Below are positions 10,312-22,446 of a stretch of DNA of 64,000 nucleotides, piece after piece. This DNA is from Pseudidiomarina tainanensis (lineage in GTDB: Bacteria; Pseudomonadota; Gammaproteobacteria; Enterobacterales; Alteromonadaceae). The DNA lies in assembly GCF_004214835.1 (NCBI RefSeq), contig NZ_PIQJ01000001.1, positions 434,001 to 498,000 of the forward strand, in the 5' to 3' direction. Below the pieces are notes generated by a model. It worked only from the letters and a program-made list of their open reading frames with translations, was not told where the DNA came from and did not search any database. The translations under genes and the position numbers were made by a program. The number at the start of each line of letters is the position of its first letter. Position 1 is the stretch's first letter.

Positions 10312-11794
10312 TCTGATGACCTTACTCCCAGATTATCCGTTACAACTTCCGGCTGTAAAAGTCGGCGGTTTGAAGCTCGACAGTCGACAAGTTGCAGCGA
10401 ATGATGCGTTTGTGGCGGTGCCTGGCTATCAAGTGGATGGTCGTCAATATATCGATGCTGCCATTCAAGCCGGTGCTGCTGTTGTACTAGCCGACTCAGA
10501 AACGGTCGGCATGGAGTTGCGCGGCCGCACTTGGGTAATTGAAGTGCCGCAATTAAAGAACAAACTGTCGGCCATTGCCGGGCGCTTTTTCCATGAACCT
10601 TCGCAGTCGCTGCAGGTGATTGGCGTGACGGGTACCAACGGCAAAACCTCGGTCACCTACATTGCGGCGCAATTGCTTGAGTCGCTTGGCGTGCCTTGTG
10701 GTGTGATTGGTACAACCGGCTCAGGCTTTCCTGGTCGCTTGTTACCTGAAACACACACCACACCTGATGCAATTGCCGTGCAACATCGATTGCATGTCAT
10801 GCGTAGCGAAGGCGCGCAGGCGGTGGCGATGGAAGTATCATCACACGCACTGGTACAGCGCCGCGTTGAAGCTGTGCACTTTAAAGTTGGTGTGGCAACA
10901 AATATCAGTCGTGATCACCTCGATTATCACGGCACTATGGCGAACTATGCGGGCGCGAAGCGGCGCTTATTCACCGAGTTAGATACCCAATTTAGCGTGT
11001 TAAATGCAGATGACTCAGCGGTTGCCGCTTGGTTACCTGATCGTAGCGATAGTTGGCGCTTCAGCTTAACGCCACAAAGCGCCGCCCGCAGTATCTGGGC
11101 TGAGCAAGTGAAATACCAACATGACGGCACCCAGTTTAATTTGCATGTGCGCTATGACGCGCAGCACAGCGAAACATTAGCAGTGCAGTCACCACTCCTA
11201 GGCGGCTTTAACGTGTACAACTTGCTTGCGGCAATGGCCGCAGTGATTAGTTTAGGGCACGAACCACAACAAGTAGCCGCTGCTTGTAATGATTTACATG
11301 CGGTACCTGGGCGTATGGAGGCCTTTGGTGGTAGCAACGGCAAACCTCTGGTGATTGTTGATTACGCTCATACGCCAGACGCACTCCAGCAAGTTCTTGG
11401 TGCATTGCGCCGGCACTGTGCTGGCCAATTATGGTGTGTCTTTGGTTGTGGTGGTGACAGAGACCGCGGCAAGCGTCCCCAAATGGGTGCGGTTGCTGCC
11501 GACATGGCAGATCGGGTCGTCGTGACTGATGACAACCCGCGTACCGAGTTACCTGAGCAAATTGTGCAGGATATCGTGGCCGGTATGCCAACTCGCCAGC
11601 GTGTGCAGGTGATTATGGGGCGCGAAAACGCCGTCCGCCAAGTTATTGCCCAAGCCAAAGCTAATGATGTTGTGCTGTTAGCGGGTAAGGGTCATGAAGA
11701 CTATCAGGTAATTGGACAACAACGTATTGATTATAACGAGCGAGCCTTGGTTGCTGAAATCATCGCCGCACCAGCCGCGGAGGAGCTCTCATGA
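10304..11794 (+). CDS. murE: UDP-MurNAc-tripeptide synthetase, meso-diaminopimelate adding (MurE)
   Basis: The 496-residue Mur ligase has the ATP loop GVTGTNGKTSVTYI, the central VSSHAL and NISRDHLDYH motifs, and the C-terminal DNPRTE motif that is diagnostic of meso-diaminopimelate rather than lysine ligases. I chose the ATG at 10304, preceded by GGAGG at 10294, rather than a TTG at 10292. The start lies inside the last codons of ftsI and the stop overlaps the murF start as ATGA. Confidence 0.96.
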   Translation: MIDLMTLLPDYPLQLPAVKVGGLKLDSRQVAANDAFVAVPGYQVDGRQYIDAAIQAGAAVVLADSETVGMELRGRTWVIEVPQLKNKLSAIAGRFFHEPSQSLQVIGVTGTNGKTSVTYIAAQLLESLGVPCGVIGTTGSGFPGRLLPETHTTPDAIAVQHRLHVMRSEGAQAVAMEVSSHALVQRRVEAVHFKVGVATNISRDHLDYHGTMANYAGAKRRLFTELDTQFSVLNADDSAVAAWLPDRSDSWRFSLTPQSAARSIWAEQVKYQHDGTQFNLHVRYDAQHSETLAVQSPLLGGFNVYNLLAAMAAVISLGHEPQQVAAACNDLHAVPGRMEAFGGSNGKPLVIVDYAHTPDALQQVLGALRRHCAGQLWCVFGCGGDRDRGKRPQMGAVAADMADRVVVTDDNPRTELPEQIVQDIVAGMPTRQRVQVIMGRENAVRQVIAQAKANDVVLLAGKGHEDYQVIGQQRIDYNERALVAEIIAAPAAEELS

Positions 11795-13233
11795 TTCGTA
11801 TTGATTTAGCATGGATCGCCGCTGCTGTTGAAGGGCGTTTAGTCGGTACTAACCGCACGATCGATCAGGTCAGCACAGATACACGAACGCTGCCGCAAGA
11901 TTGCTTGTTTATTGCTTTAAAAGGGCCAAATTTTGACGCGCATGACTTCGCTGCGCAAGCGCTACAAAGCGGTGCGGCAGCGATTATGGTTGAGCGTGAA
12001 CTAACCGATGACGTTTGTGCCAAAGCACCCCAAATTATTGTCAATGACACTCGCTATGCACTGGGATTACTCGGCGCGGCCGTGAAAGCGAAAGTCGCAC
12101 CAAAAACAGTCGCTATTACGGGCAGCAGCGGGAAAACAACCGTGAAAGAAATGCTTGCCGCAATATTGCGTCAGCGTGGCGAGGTGCTCGCAACAGCCGG
12201 TAACTTCAACAATGACATTGGCGTGCCATTAACCTTGTTGCGGATTGAGCCACAACATGAGTTTGCAGTGATTGAGCTAGGCGCTAATCACCTGGGTGAA
12301 ATCGCATACACGACACGACTCACGCAACCAGATGTTGCCATTATCAATAACGTGGCACCGGCGCATGTTGAGGGCTTTGGTGATATTCACGGTGTGTATC
12401 GTGCGAAATCAGAAATTTTCCGTGGGCTCGGGCCGCATGGTCTTGCACTCACGCCATTGCACTCGCAGTTTGCCCAAGGTTGGGCGCAAATGCTGGCGGG
12501 TACCAAGCACGAAACCTTTGGGCGGGTGCAAGATTCAGGTGAACAACAGCCAACCGTGCGTGCAACAAACGTGCAAGTTGACGCCCAAGGTTGTGCTGAA
12601 TTCGATATCGAATTGACTGGTGAGCAATCACAAACCGGCCATATTAAACTGAACCTGCCTGGTTTACACAATGTTGACAACGCACTAGTAGCCATTCGTG
12701 CTGCAGTTGCGGTAGGTTGTGCGCTCGCCGATGCACAGACCGCATTAGCGCAATTAACGCCAGTTGCTGGACGCTTGAATGTGATCCGTTTGAATGATCA
12801 TATTCAACTGATTGACGACACCTACAACGCCAATGTTGGCTCGGTGAAAGCTGCGCTGGACATGCTCGCAGTATATCCCGGTTACCGCATGATGGTACTC
12901 GGCGACATGGGCGAGTTAGGCAGCCAAGCGCGCGAATATCATGAAGAAGTCGGCGCTTATGCCATTACCGCCGGTATCGATAACCTATATACCTTAGGCG
13001 TGCTTAGTCAAAGTGCGAGTGAAGTCTTTAATGGTCGTGGTGGACGCCACTTTTCAACATTGGAAAATGCGGTGACGGCGATTGTCGAAACAGTCAACCA
13101 AGCACCAGCACCTATTACCATTTTAGTGAAAGGGTCACGCAGTGCGCATATGGAACGCGTGGTGCAGGCTCTTAAAGAACGTCAGGAAGAATTAAAACCA
13201 ATGGCTTCAACAGAAGGAAAGCACGCATGTTAG
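11791..13233 (+). CDS. murF: UDP-MurNAc-tripeptide:D-Ala-D-Ala ligase MurF
   Basis: The 480-residue Mur ligase has the ATP loop [16 protein letters not shown] near residue 108, [10 protein letters not shown], and [16 protein letters not shown] in the C-terminal half. It adds D-Ala-D-Ala to complete the pentapeptide precursor in the cytoplasm. It shares ATGA with murE and overlaps mraY by 7 bases. Confidence 0.96.
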   Translation: MIRIDLAWIAAAVEGRLVGTNRTIDQVSTDTRTLPQDCLFIALKGPNFDAHDFAAQALQSGAAAIMVERELTDDVCAKAPQIIVNDTRYALGLLGAAVKAKVAPKTVAITGSSGKTTVKEMLAAILRQRGEVLATAGNFNNDIGVPLTLLRIEPQHEFAVIELGANHLGEIAYTTRLTQPDVAIINNVAPAHVEGFGDIHGVYRAKSEIFRGLGPHGLALTPLHSQFAQGWAQMLAGTKHETFGRVQDSGEQQPTVRATNVQVDAQGCAEFDIELTGEQSQTGHIKLNLPGLHNVDNALVAIRAAVAVGCALADAQTALAQLTPVAGRLNVIRLNDHIQLIDDTYNANVGSVKAALDMLAVYPGYRMMVLGDMGELGSQAREYHEEVGAYAITAGIDNLYTLGVLSQSASEVFNGRGGRHFSTLENAVTAIVETVNQAPAPITILVKGSRSAHMERVVQALKERQEELKPMASTEGKHAC

Positions 13234-14309
13234 TGTGGTTAGCGGAATACCTCACGCAATTTGCGAGTGCGTTTAACGTCATCTCGTACCTCACCATGCG
13301 CGCGATTTTAAGTGTGTTGACCGCATTATTGATTTCGTTGTGGATGGGGCCGACCCTCATTAAATATCTACAACGTTTACAAGTTGGCCAAGCGGTGCGT
13401 GACGACGGTCCACAAAGTCACTTGAGCAAAGCCGGTACACCAACCATGGGTGGTGTGTTGATTATTGCTTCAATCGTGTTTTCAACCTTACTTTGGGCTG
13501 ATTTAACGAATCATTATGTGCAAGTTGTACTTGCCGTTGTACTCGGCTTTGGTGCAGTGGGCTTTGTTGACGATTACCGTAAAGTCGTCCAAAAAAATCC
13601 GCGCGGTTTGCCGGCACGTTGGAAGTACTTTTGGCAATCGCTTATCGCGACGCTCGCAGCAGTCTATTTATACGCGCATGCAACTGTGGGTGCAGAAACC
13701 CAGTTGCTGGTACCATTTTTTAAAGATGTTATGCCGCAACTTGGCCTCATGTATATCTTGTTGGCCTATTTCGTCATTGTGGGTACCAGTAACGCTGTGA
13801 ACCTGACCGATGGCCTTGATGGCTTGGCGATTGTACCAACGATAATGGTCGCTGGTGCATTGGGTGTCTTCGCTTATGCTTCAGGTAACGCTAATTTTGC
13901 CAGTTATTTAAATATCCCATTCCTACCGCTCTCCGGTGAGCTCCTGATTGTATGTACCGCTATATTTGGTGCTGGTCTCGGCTTCCTCTGGTTTAACACC
14001 TACCCAGCACTGGTATTCATGGGGGATGTTGGTTCATTGACGCTAGGTGCAGCACTTGGTGTGATTGCGGTGATGGTGAGACAAGAACTCGTGCTGTTCA
14101 TTATGGGTGGTGTGTTCGTGATGGAAACGCTGAGTGTGATGTTACAAGTCGGTTCGTATAAATTGCGCGGCAAACGGGTCTTTCGCATGGCACCTATTCA
14201 TCATCACTACGAATTAAAAGGCTGGCCGGAGCCGCGCGTCATCGTGCGCTTTTGGATTTTAAGCTTGGTGTTCGTATTGATTGGTTTAGCAACCTTGAAA
14301 CTGAGATAA
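13227..14309 (+). CDS. mraY: Phospho-MurNAc-pentapeptide translocase MraY
   Basis: The 360-residue polytopic membrane enzyme (about ten helices) transfers phospho-MurNAc-pentapeptide to undecaprenyl phosphate, forming lipid I. Family motifs seen are [17 protein letters not shown] with adjacent aspartates, [13 protein letters not shown], and [15 protein letters not shown], the triple-His loop of MraY. Only three bases separate it from murD. Confidence 0.97.
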   Translation: MLVWLAEYLTQFASAFNVISYLTMRAILSVLTALLISLWMGPTLIKYLQRLQVGQAVRDDGPQSHLSKAGTPTMGGVLIIASIVFSTLLWADLTNHYVQVVLAVVLGFGAVGFVDDYRKVVQKNPRGLPARWKYFWQSLIATLAAVYLYAHATVGAETQLLVPFFKDVMPQLGLMYILLAYFVIVGTSNAVNLTDGLDGLAIVPTIMVAGALGVFAYASGNANFASYLNIPFLPLSGELLIVCTAIFGAGLGFLWFNTYPALVFMGDVGSLTLGAALGVIAVMVRQELVLFIMGGVFVMETLSVMLQVGSYKLRGKRVFRMAPIHHHYELKGWPEPRVIVRFWILSLVFVLIGLATLKLR

Positions 14310-14312
14310 CAG

Positions 14313-15677
14313 ATGAAACTAGCAGCATTAGATACATATGAAACAATCGGTGTGGTCGGCCTCGGCCAGACTGGGTTGTCGTGTGTGCACTATTTGCTGC
14401 AGCGCGATATTACGCCGGTTATTTTCGATACGCGTGCAGAGCCGCCAGGGCTGAAAGAATTGCAGAGCCTCGACGTTGAACTCGAGATACACACCGGCGC
14501 GCTCGAACTTGAACATGTTTTAGCAATGGACTTACTGATTGTGAGTCCTGGTGTTGATTTGCGTACGCCAGCTTTGCAATTAGCCATAGACGCCGCAATT
14601 CCAGTTGTTGGTGATATGGATTTATTTGCGCGCCATGCCAACAAGCCGGTTATTGGTATTACCGGCTCCAATGGTAAGTCAACGGTAACCCGATTAGTGA
14701 CTGAATTACTAACTGCGGTGGGCAAGAAAGTTGCGATGGGCGGCAATATTGGCGTCCCAGTTTTAGATTTAGTGGGGCAGCCAGCGGATGTGTTTGTGTT
14801 TGAACTTTCAAGTTTCCAACTTGAGTTGATGCATGACCTGCACCTGCGTGCCGGAACTATTTTGAATATTAGTGACGATCACATGGACCGCTACAGCGAT
14901 TTACGTGATTACACCAACGCCAAACATCGTATTTATAACCGCGTTGATGTCGCTGTTTGGAATCGTGAACAAGAAATGACTGCGCCATCATTGGTGCCCC
15001 TCAATGCACAGTTGACCTTTGGTTTATCGCCGAGCACTGAAGATGGCACGGATAAATTTGGCCTCGTTGATAACAACGGCGAAATCGCGATTAGTTTTGC
15101 TGGCAAACCCATATTAAAAGCCAGCGAGTTACAACTTACTGGTGTGCATAACCTGCTCAATATGCAAGCTGCGCTGGCATTAGTGTATGCCTTTGGCGTT
15201 GAGCCAGAACAGGTGCTGGAGGCCGCGCGTCAGTTCAAAGGGTTACCGCATCGTTGTGAACTCATCGGTGAGTATCAGCAAGTACAGTGGGTTAACGACT
15301 CGAAGGCAACGAATATTGGCGCCGCTGAAGCGGCAATTTTCGGTACCCGCGAGTTGGTTAAAGGGAAATTGATTCTGATTGCTGGCGGCGATGGTAAAGG
15401 TGCTGACTTCGTTCATTTCCGTGCCGCTTTGCAGCAAGTGGATGTGCTGATTGTGCTGGGTAAAGATGGTGAGCGAATCGCCAATCAAGTCGAGCATGCA
15501 GTGCGGGTGAAAACACTCGAAGAAGCCGTTGAAACAGCCGCGCAATTGGCTACGCCAAATAGTATGGTGTTGTTGTCACCAGCTTGCGCCAGTTTAGATA
15601 TGTTTAAGAACTACGAGCAGCGTGGTGAGCAATTCCGCGCCGCAGTGGAGGCCCATTATGGTCGCAAGAGCGCATAA
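14313..15677 (+). CDS. murD: UDP-MurNAc-L-alanine:D-glutamate ligase MurD
   Basis: The 454-residue Mur ligase has an N-terminal Rossmann-like domain ([17 protein letters not shown]), the ATP loop [33 protein letters not shown], and the C-terminal [16 protein letters not shown] and GGDGKGADF motifs. It adds D-glutamate to UDP-MurNAc-Ala. Its 3' end overlaps ftsW by 20 bases. Confidence 0.97.
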   Translation: MKLAALDTYETIGVVGLGQTGLSCVHYLLQRDITPVIFDTRAEPPGLKELQSLDVELEIHTGALELEHVLAMDLLIVSPGVDLRTPALQLAIDAAIPVVGDMDLFARHANKPVIGITGSNGKSTVTRLVTELLTAVGKKVAMGGNIGVPVLDLVGQPADVFVFELSSFQLELMHDLHLRAGTILNISDDHMDRYSDLRDYTNAKHRIYNRVDVAVWNREQEMTAPSLVPLNAQLTFGLSPSTEDGTDKFGLVDNNGEIAISFAGKPILKASELQLTGVHNLLNMQAALALVYAFGVEPEQVLEAARQFKGLPHRCELIGEYQQVQWVNDSKATNIGAAEAAIFGTRELVKGKLILIAGGDGKGADFVHFRAALQQVDVLIVLGKDGERIANQVEHAVRVKTLEEAVETAAQLATPNSMVLLSPACASLDMFKNYEQRGEQFRAAVEAHYGRKSA

Positions 15678-16944
15678 AGCGCGTACATCACATAGCGCCG
15701 AGCAGCAGCTGGAACTTGGTATCCAGTCGTCGCTTGAGGCGATGAGTGTACCGCCTTCGCAACGCTGGCGTGATTGGTGGATCGCCACTGACCGTACGCT
15801 TTTGTATGACCGTATGCTCCTCTGGTTGGCACTGGCGCTCATGGCGATTGGCTTGGTCATGGTAACGTCAGCCTCGTTTCCAGTAGCCGAGCGACTTACC
15901 GGTAATCCATTCCATTTTATGATTCGTCATGGCATTTATGTTGGCCTTGGCGTTGCGCTGATGTTGACGGTGATTCAAGTGCCCATCCAGTGGTGGTCGA
16001 GCGGCAGTAGCTCGCTGTTACTCATTTCAATGGGCATGCTGATTATGGTGTTGTTTATTGGTCATGAAGTAAATGGCGCCAAACGCTGGATTAAACTCGG
16101 TCCGCTCACGTTGCAAGTGGCCGAAGTCGCTAAACTATTTTTTGTTATTTACATGTCGAGCTACTTAACCCGCCGAGTTGGTGAGGTACAAGAAAACCTC
16201 AAAGGCTTCTTGAAGCCATTATTGGTGCTGTTCTTGTTCGCCGGGTTGCTGCTCTTACAACCAGACTTTGGCTCGTTAGTCGTCATGTCGTGTATTGCGG
16301 TGGGGATGCTATTTTTGGCTGGTGCGCGGTTATGGCAATTCTTCGGCGTAATGATTGCTTTTGCAGCGGCAATTGTTTTGCTGATTGTTAAAGAGCCATA
16401 TCGGATGCGTCGCGTTGTGTCCTTTTTAGACCCGTGGGAAGACCCTTTCGGTAGCGGTTATCAGTTAACCCAATCACTCATGGCGTTTGGTCGAGGTGAT
16501 TGGTTCGGGCAAGGCCTTGGTAACAGTATTCAAAAATTACAGTACTTGCCCGAGGCGCATACCGACTTCATTATGGCCGTGGTCGGCGAAGAGTTGGGCT
16601 TCTTTGGCATTGTATTAATTCTAGTGCTGTCGTTTGCCTTGGTGATTCGCACCATGCAACTTGGCCGCAAAGCCCTGCATGCCGGTCATCAATACGGTGG
16701 CTTTGTCGCCTATGGCATTGGGATTTGGTTCGCATTTCAAGCCATGGTCAATATTGGCGCTGCTGCTGGCATTTTGCCGACCAAAGGCCTGACATTGCCA
16801 CTGATTAGTTATGGCGGTACCAGCTTACTGATTAGCTGTGTGGCTATCGGCATTTTATTGCGAGTCGATTATGAGGTTCGCGTTAGTCAGATTAAAGTTG
16901 CGCCGCGTCGACGCAGCGCCACAAAAGCCGGAGGTGCTGCATGA
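15658..16944 (+). CDS. ftsW: Septal peptidoglycan glycosyltransferase FtsW
   Basis: The 428-residue SEDS-family protein has about ten transmembrane helices. The signature segments [32 protein letters not shown], and [10 protein letters not shown] near the C-terminus are present. FtsW polymerises lipid II at the septum together with FtsI. I chose the ATG at 15658, preceded by GGAGG at about 15647, over a GTG at 15622; both lie inside murD. It overlaps murG by 4 bases. Confidence 0.95.
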   Translation: MVARAHKARTSHSAEQQLELGIQSSLEAMSVPPSQRWRDWWIATDRTLLYDRMLLWLALALMAIGLVMVTSASFPVAERLTGNPFHFMIRHGIYVGLGVALMLTVIQVPIQWWSSGSSSLLLISMGMLIMVLFIGHEVNGAKRWIKLGPLTLQVAEVAKLFFVIYMSSYLTRRVGEVQENLKGFLKPLLVLFLFAGLLLLQPDFGSLVVMSCIAVGMLFLAGARLWQFFGVMIAFAAAIVLLIVKEPYRMRRVVSFLDPWEDPFGSGYQLTQSLMAFGRGDWFGQGLGNSIQKLQYLPEAHTDFIMAVVGEELGFFGIVLILVLSFALVIRTMQLGRKALHAGHQYGGFVAYGIGIWFAFQAMVNIGAAAGILPTKGLTLPLISYGGTSLLISCVAIGILLRVDYEVRVSQIKVAPRRRSATKAGGAA

Positions 16945-18041
16945 ATCGCATCATGATCGCAGCTGCCGGAACCGGTGGTCATGTCTTCCCCGCATTAGCC
17001 GTTGCTGAGCAACTTCGAGGCTATGGTTGGGAAGTCGTGTGGTTAGGTACCACCGAGCAACGCTTAGAGAGCAAGGTTGTACCAGCCGCTGGCTTTAAAT
17101 TGGAACAAATTACCATGCAAGGTGTGCGTGGGCATGGTCTGTTGCGCAAGTTGGGTACGCCGTGGCGCTTATTTAAGGCATTTCGTCAATGCCGACACTT
17201 GTTAAAAAACCACCAATCACAATTATTGCTGTCGTTTGGTGGCTATGTGTGTGGTCCAGCGGGGCTAGCAGCTCGTTCGCTGGGTATTCCATTATTGGTG
17301 CATGAACAAAACGCCGTAGCCGGCATGACCAATAAAGTACTAGCGCGTATTGCCGACCACGTAATGGTAGGTTTTGCGGCGGCAAAAGCGCAACTACCAA
17401 ATGCCGAAGTGGTCGGTAACCCATTGCGTGCTGACTGGCTGAAGCCAAATGGGAATAAAGCACCAAGTGATAGTGTGCGCTTACTTATTGTTGGCGGCAG
17501 CCTTGGTGCGCAAGCATTGAACCAAGCAGTGCCTGCGGCAATCGGGCAGTTAAGTGCTGAACTTCAGCAACAATTGAGCGTCCACCATCAATGTGGTCAA
17601 GGGCGGAGCCATGAGGTGCAACAAGCATACAGCAATGCAACTGTTGCAAATTTAGTCGTCGAAGATTTTATCGATGATATGCACAGCGCGTACAGCTCAG
17701 CTGATTTAGTGATTTGCCGAGCAGGTGCGCTGACTGTGGCTGAACTCGCTGTGGTTGCAACGCCAGCGATTTTCGTGCCATTACCGCACGCTGTCGATGA
17801 TCATCAAACGGCGAATGCCAATGAATTAGTTCGCGCTGGTGCGGCACGTTTATTGCCACAAGCGCAATTACAAGAAATTACGCCATTAGTGCAGCTACTA
17901 AACGAGTTACTGCAAGATCGCGAAACCCGCGAACTGATGCAAAAGAATGCAGCGCAAGCTGCTTATCCGAATGCCACAGAGGTGGTTGTGAGTCAATGTG
18001 AGCGTTGGGCAAATCCAGAACAAATTAACGTAGGCAAATAG
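16941..18041 (+). CDS. murG: UDP-GlcNAc:lipid I N-acetylglucosaminyltransferase MurG
   Basis: The 366-residue GT28 enzyme has the N-terminal glycine-rich lipid-binding loop [15 protein letters not shown], the [14 protein letters not shown] segment, [11 protein letters not shown] in the C-domain and the donor-binding [11 protein letters not shown] with a following DDHQTANA. It converts lipid I to lipid II at the inner face of the membrane. The start overlaps the ftsW stop (ATGA). Confidence 0.97.
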   Translation: MNRIMIAAAGTGGHVFPALAVAEQLRGYGWEVVWLGTTEQRLESKVVPAAGFKLEQITMQGVRGHGLLRKLGTPWRLFKAFRQCRHLLKNHQSQLLLSFGGYVCGPAGLAARSLGIPLLVHEQNAVAGMTNKVLARIADHVMVGFAAAKAQLPNAEVVGNPLRADWLKPNGNKAPSDSVRLLIVGGSLGAQALNQAVPAAIGQLSAELQQQLSVHHQCGQGRSHEVQQAYSNATVANLVVEDFIDDMHSAYSSADLVICRAGALTVAELAVVATPAIFVPLPHAVDDHQTANANELVRAGAARLLPQAQLQEITPLVQLLNELLQDRETRELMQKNAAQAAYPNATEVVVSQCERWANPEQINVGK

Positions 18042-18043
18042 TA

Positions 18044-19537
18044 ATGAAGCAAGAGAAGTCAGCCCCATTTACAGTCGTCAGTGTGCCGGAAATGCGCCGC
18101 GTGCGTCGCATTCACTTTGTCGGCATTGGTGGCGCCGGTATGGGCGGCATCGCTGAAGTGCTACTGAACCAAGGATATACCATTGCTGGTTCTGACATTG
18201 CTGAAAACGCCAATACGCAACGCTTGCGTAACTTCGGCGCAGAAATATTTATTGGTCATGCTGCGGCAAATATTGAGGGTGCTGACGTCATTGTTGTCTC
18301 ATCTGCTATCAAGGCGGATAACCCAGAGTTAGTTGCGGCGAAAGAACAGATGATTCCGCAGGTTCGTCGTGCGGAGATGTTAGCTGAGTTAATGCGTTTC
18401 CGGCATGGCGTGGCGATTGCCGGTACGCATGGTAAAACCACAACCACCAGTTTAATTGCGAGTGTGTTTGCCGAAGCCCAGTTAGATCCGACTTTTGTGA
18501 TCGGTGGTTTGCTTAATAGTGCCGGTACGAACGCACGACTGGGCACCAGCAAATATCTCATTGCGGAAGCCGATGAGTCCGACGCGTCGTTCTTGCACTT
18601 ACAACCGATGGTGGCCGTGGTGACCAACATTGAAGCAGACCACATGGACACCTATGGTGGTGACTTTAATAAGTTGCTCGATACTTACATCGATTTTCTG
18701 CACAACCTACCGTTCTATGGTTTGGCTGTGATGTGTGTCGATGATCCCGTAGTGCGCGATTTACTCCCACGTGTTGGCCGCCAAATCATCACGTATGGTT
18801 TTAGCGAAGATGCCGAAGTGCGTGCCGCAAATTATCAGCAACATGGCGGGCAGAGCTCATTTACCGTGTATCGACCTCACCATCAGCCATTGCAAGTCAC
18901 TGTGAATTTGCCAGGAAAACACAATGCCTTGAATGCGCTTGCTGCGATTGCTGTGGCAACCGATGAAGGTGTCAGTGACGACGCCATTATTGCAGCATTG
19001 GAAAAATTTGGTGGCATCGGTCGTCGCTTTGAGCACCTCGGTGCGTTTGCTAGCGAACACAACGGTCTGACTGGTGACGTCCTGTTAGTTGATGATTACG
19101 GTCATCATCCGTCTGAAGTTGCGGTGACTATTGCCGCGGCGCGCGCTGGTTGGCCCGATCGCCGTATCGTGATGGCGTTTCAGCCGCATCGTTACTCGCG
19201 AACGCGCGATTTATTTGATGATTTTGTCAATGTGTTAAGCGAAGTTGATGTGTTGTTGCTGCTGGATGTGTATAGTGCCGGCGAAGCACCGGTGACAGGT
19301 GCCGACAGCCGTGCTTTAGCGCGCGCAATTCGTATGCGCGGGCAAATGGAACCGATTTATGTGGGTGACCGAGCGTCACTTTACAAAGTACTCGCTGATG
19401 TATTGCAACCGCAAGATATGTTATTGGCGCAGGGCGCTGGCAACATTGGCGCGATTGCCCGCGATTTAGTTGCCACTGAATTGGCACCAAGCGAGTTGCG
19501 TCAGAAAGCTGAAGACTTGCAAGGAGAAACCAAGTAA
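18044..19537 (+). CDS. murC: UDP-N-acetylmuramate:L-alanine ligase MurC
   Basis: The 497-residue Mur ligase has [17 protein letters not shown] at the N-terminus, the ATP loop [25 protein letters not shown], and [10 protein letters not shown] with FQPHRYSRT in the C-terminal half. It adds the first amino acid, L-alanine, to UDP-MurNAc. It sits 2 bases after murG and overlaps the ddl start by one base. Confidence 0.97.
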   Translation: MKQEKSAPFTVVSVPEMRRVRRIHFVGIGGAGMGGIAEVLLNQGYTIAGSDIAENANTQRLRNFGAEIFIGHAAANIEGADVIVVSSAIKADNPELVAAKEQMIPQVRRAEMLAELMRFRHGVAIAGTHGKTTTTSLIASVFAEAQLDPTFVIGGLLNSAGTNARLGTSKYLIAEADESDASFLHLQPMVAVVTNIEADHMDTYGGDFNKLLDTYIDFLHNLPFYGLAVMCVDDPVVRDLLPRVGRQIITYGFSEDAEVRAANYQQHGGQSSFTVYRPHHQPLQVTVNLPGKHNALNALAAIAVATDEGVSDDAIIAALEKFGGIGRRFEHLGAFASEHNGLTGDVLLVDDYGHHPSEVAVTIAAARAGWPDRRIVMAFQPHRYSRTRDLFDDFVNVLSEVDVLLLLDVYSAGEAPVTGADSRALARAIRMRGQMEPIYVGDRASLYKVLADVLQPQDMLLAQGAGNIGAIARDLVATELAPSELRQKAEDLQGETK

Positions 19538-20460
19538 TGGTCGCGAAGACAAAGTTTGGCAAAGTCGCTGTATTGTACGGCGGCCATTCAGCAGAGCGCG
19601 AAGTGTCGTTGCGCTCCGGCCAGGCCGTTCTCGCTGCATTGCAAGCGCAAGATATTGACGCGCATGGTTTTGACCCAGCTGAACAGCCATTGACGGCGTT
19701 AGTCGAACAACAGTTTACCCGGGCATTTATTGTATTGCATGGGCGCGGTGGTGAAGATGGCACTATTCAAGGTGCACTCGAATATTTAGGCATTCCGTAC
19801 ACCGGCAGTGGCGTGTTAGGGTGCGCGCTGGCGATGGATAAAGTACGCACGAAGCAAGTGTGGCAATCCGCTGGTTTGCCAGTTGCGCAAAGTGCTGTCA
19901 TCGCTCGTGGGCGTGCTATCGATTGGCAATCGCTGATCACTGATTTGGGCGGCAAGGTGATGGTGAAGCCGGCCCAAGAAGGTAGCAGTATTGGCATGAG
20001 CCCAGCGCGCAATGCTGCAGAGCTTGAGCAAGCAGTTGCTTTGGCACACAAATACGATCGTGAAGCCTTGGTTGAGAGCTGGTTGAGTGGTCCTGAGTAT
20101 ACCGTATCGATTCTCGGCGACCGTGCTTTACCGGCAATTCGTGTGCAGTCGACTCATGAATTTTATGACTATGACGCGAAGTACCAGGCGGGAGATACGC
20201 AATATCATTGCCCTGCAGGTTTAAGCGAACTTGAAGAACGCGCCTTAGAGCAATTGGCTGTAACGGCATTTCATGCGGTTGGCGGCAAGGGCTGGGGTCG
20301 CATTGATGTGATGTGCGATCACAACGGTAATTTTAAGTTACTTGAAGCAAACATGGTGCCAGGCATGACCACCAAGAGCTTGGTACCGATGGCAGCAAAA
20401 GCGGTGGGCATGAGCTTCGAGCAACTGGTTTTAAGCATTCTCGAACTTAGCGAGGTGTAG
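19537..20460 (+). CDS. ddl: D-alanine:D-alanine ligase (DdlB type)
   Basis: The 307-residue ATP-grasp enzyme matches DdlB length. It has GGHSAEREVSLRSG, HGRGGEDGTIQGALE, KPAQEGSSIGM, and the C-terminal EANMVPGMT motif. It makes the dipeptide used by MurF. Its position between murC and ftsQ is the standard dcw arrangement. The ftsQ GTG follows the stop after one base. Confidence 0.96.
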   Translation: MVAKTKFGKVAVLYGGHSAEREVSLRSGQAVLAALQAQDIDAHGFDPAEQPLTALVEQQFTRAFIVLHGRGGEDGTIQGALEYLGIPYTGSGVLGCALAMDKVRTKQVWQSAGLPVAQSAVIARGRAIDWQSLITDLGGKVMVKPAQEGSSIGMSPARNAAELEQAVALAHKYDREALVESWLSGPEYTVSILGDRALPAIRVQSTHEFYDYDAKYQAGDTQYHCPAGLSELEERALEQLAVTAFHAVGGKGWGRIDVMCDHNGNFKLLEANMVPGMTTKSLVPMAAKAVGMSFEQLVLSILELSEV

Positions 20461-20461
20461 G

Positions 20462-21199
20462 GTGGCGGCAATCCGCTGGCAGTTTTGGCTGGGATTTAGT
20501 TTTTTTCTCAGCGTCGTCATCGGAGCCATAGCGGGCGTCGCGTGGTTGTATTACTTGGCGATGGACGCCAACGAAGTGCCATTGAAGCGGTTAGTGGTGC
20601 AAGGCGAATTGAGGTTTTTAGAGCGCAATCAGGTACGTGATGCGCTGGCAGGCGAAGAGCTCGGTAGTTTTTTTTCGGCGGATGTGAATGTCATTCGCGA
20701 GCGCTTAGAAGCCGAGCCGTGGATAGAACAAGCATCCGTGCGCAAAGAATGGCCGGATATTTTAAAAGTGTTTTTGGTTGAGCAAAAACCGCTTGGCCAC
20801 TGGAATGAAGCGATGCGACCACACGCTTTAGTGAGCGCAGCGGGTGAAGTGTTCGAGGTCGACAAGTCAGTTATTGACGTGTTGTTACCGAAGTTAAATG
20901 GCCCAGAACACGCAGTGAAAGAAACGGTGGAGCAGTATCAGCAAGTTAGCGAACTGCTTCAGATTAACGGCCACCAAGTGGTGGCGCTGACGCTGACAGA
21001 GCGTTTTGCAGTGGATGTCGAGTTGCTGTCCGGCATTCAGTTGCGTTTAGGCCGCGAGGGCTTGTTGGAACGGGTACAACGCTTTATTGATGTGTTCCCG
21101 ACCATCGTTCGCCATAAAGCGCAGCCAATAGATTATGTGGATTTACGTTATGACACCGGCGTTGCGGTGGCGTGGAAAGAAGAAGAAGAGAGAAAGTAG
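20462..21199 (+). CDS. ftsQ: Cell division protein FtsQ
   Basis: The 245-residue bitopic protein starts with GTG and has one transmembrane helix (about 10-32), a POTRA domain (VPLKRLVVQGELRFLERNQV) and the FtsQ beta domain. It links FtsL/FtsB to the early divisome. Its place between ddl and ftsA is diagnostic. Confidence 0.95.
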   Translation: MAAIRWQFWLGFSFFLSVVIGAIAGVAWLYYLAMDANEVPLKRLVVQGELRFLERNQVRDALAGEELGSFFSADVNVIRERLEAEPWIEQASVRKEWPDILKVFLVEQKPLGHWNEAMRPHALVSAAGEVFEVDKSVIDVLLPKLNGPEHAVKETVEQYQQVSELLQINGHQVVALTLTERFAVDVELLSGIQLRLGREGLLERVQRFIDVFPTIVRHKAQPIDYVDLRYDTGVAVAWKEEEERK

Positions 21200-21200
21200 C

Positions 21201-22433
21201 ATGTCAAAAGCGGCAGAACGGAACATGGTAGTAGGGCTAGATATCGGTACCAGCAAAGTGGTGGCGCTGATAGGCGAAGTGATGCCTGACGGTGACATCA
21301 GCGTCATTGGCGTTGGTGCTGCAGCTGCGCGCGGCATGGATAAAGGTGGCGTCAACGATTTGAACTTAGTGGTGCAGTCGATTCAACGGGCGGTAGAAGA
21401 AGCCGAGTTGATGGCCGACTGCCGCATTGCTTCGGTTTATTTGAATATCTCCGGTCGTCATATTGCCTGCCAAAATGAATCAGGCATGGTGCCAATCAAC
21501 GAAGCGGAAGTGACGCAAGACGACGTCGATAGCGTCATTCATGCCGCGAAATCAGTTCCGATTGCGCAAGAACGCCGCATTCTTCATGTGTTGCCGCAAG
21601 AATTTATTATCGATTCGCAAGAGAGTATTAAGAGCCCAATCGGCATGTCCGGTGTGCGTATGGAAGCTCGCGTTCACATTATTACCTGCGCCAATGACAT
21701 GGCGAAGAATATTGAAAAGGCAGTCGAGCGTTGCGGATTAAGTGTCGACCGTCTGATTTTCTCGGCGTTGGCATCAAGCTATGCGGTGCTAACCGACGAT
21801 GAAAAAGATCTCGGCGTGGCGCTAGTGGATATGGGCGCTGGCACGATTGATATCAATATTTATACTGGCGGTGTATTGCGCCATACGGCTGTGATTCCAG
21901 CGGCGGGTAACCAGGTAACCAGCGATATTGCGAAAATATTCCGGACGCCATTGAATCACGCTGAAGAGATTAAAACCAAATACGCGTGTGCACTTCGCGA
22001 ACTCGTTGGCAAAGATGATCATATTGAAGTGCCTTCGGTGGGCGGTCGCCCATCGCGAAGCATGGAGCGCCATATTTTGGCCGAAGTGGTGGAACCGAGG
22101 TACCAAGAGTTATTTGAACTGATCCGCGACCAGATCACGCAAAGCGGCTTAGAAGATCAAATAGCGGCAGGTATTGTGCTGACCGGTGGCTGCGGCCGTA
22201 TGGAAGGTGCAATTGAATTTGCTGAAGAAATATTTCAAATGCCAGTGCGCTTGGGTGAGCCACTTGGCATGCACGGATTGAGCGATTACGTACAAGATCC
22301 AACCTATGCGACAGCGGTTGGTTTGTTACGTTATGGCCAACAAGATGTCCAAAATCGTCAAACTGAAGCGAGCTCAACGAACGTTATAGGAATGGGGAAA
22401 CGTTTATTGAGCTGGTTTAAGGGTGAATTTTAA
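21201..22433 (+). CDS. ftsA: Cell division actin-like protein FtsA
   Basis: The 410-residue actin-fold ATPase has VGLDIGTSKVVALIGE at the N-terminus, DMGAGTIDINIYTGG and VLTGGCGRMEGA. The C-terminal amphipathic helix KRLLSWFKGEF is the membrane-targeting sequence that tethers FtsZ. The ATG at 21201 lies one base after the ftsQ stop; a longer reading frame starting inside ftsQ is not supported. Confidence 0.97.
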   Translation: MSKAAERNMVVGLDIGTSKVVALIGEVMPDGDISVIGVGAAAARGMDKGGVNDLNLVVQSIQRAVEEAELMADCRIASVYLNISGRHIACQNESGMVPINEAEVTQDDVDSVIHAAKSVPIAQERRILHVLPQEFIIDSQESIKSPIGMSGVRMEARVHIITCANDMAKNIEKAVERCGLSVDRLIFSALASSYAVLTDDEKDLGVALVDMGAGTIDINIYTGGVLRHTAVIPAAGNQVTSDIAKIFRTPLNHAEEIKTKYACALRELVGKDDHIEVPSVGGRPSRSMERHILAEVVEPRYQELFELIRDQITQSGLEDQIAAGIVLTGGCGRMEGAIEFAEEIFQMPVRLGEPLGMHGLSDYVQDPTYATAVGLLRYGQQDVQNRQTEASSTNVIGMGKRLLSWFKGEF

Positions 22434-22446
22434 TTAAAACAACATT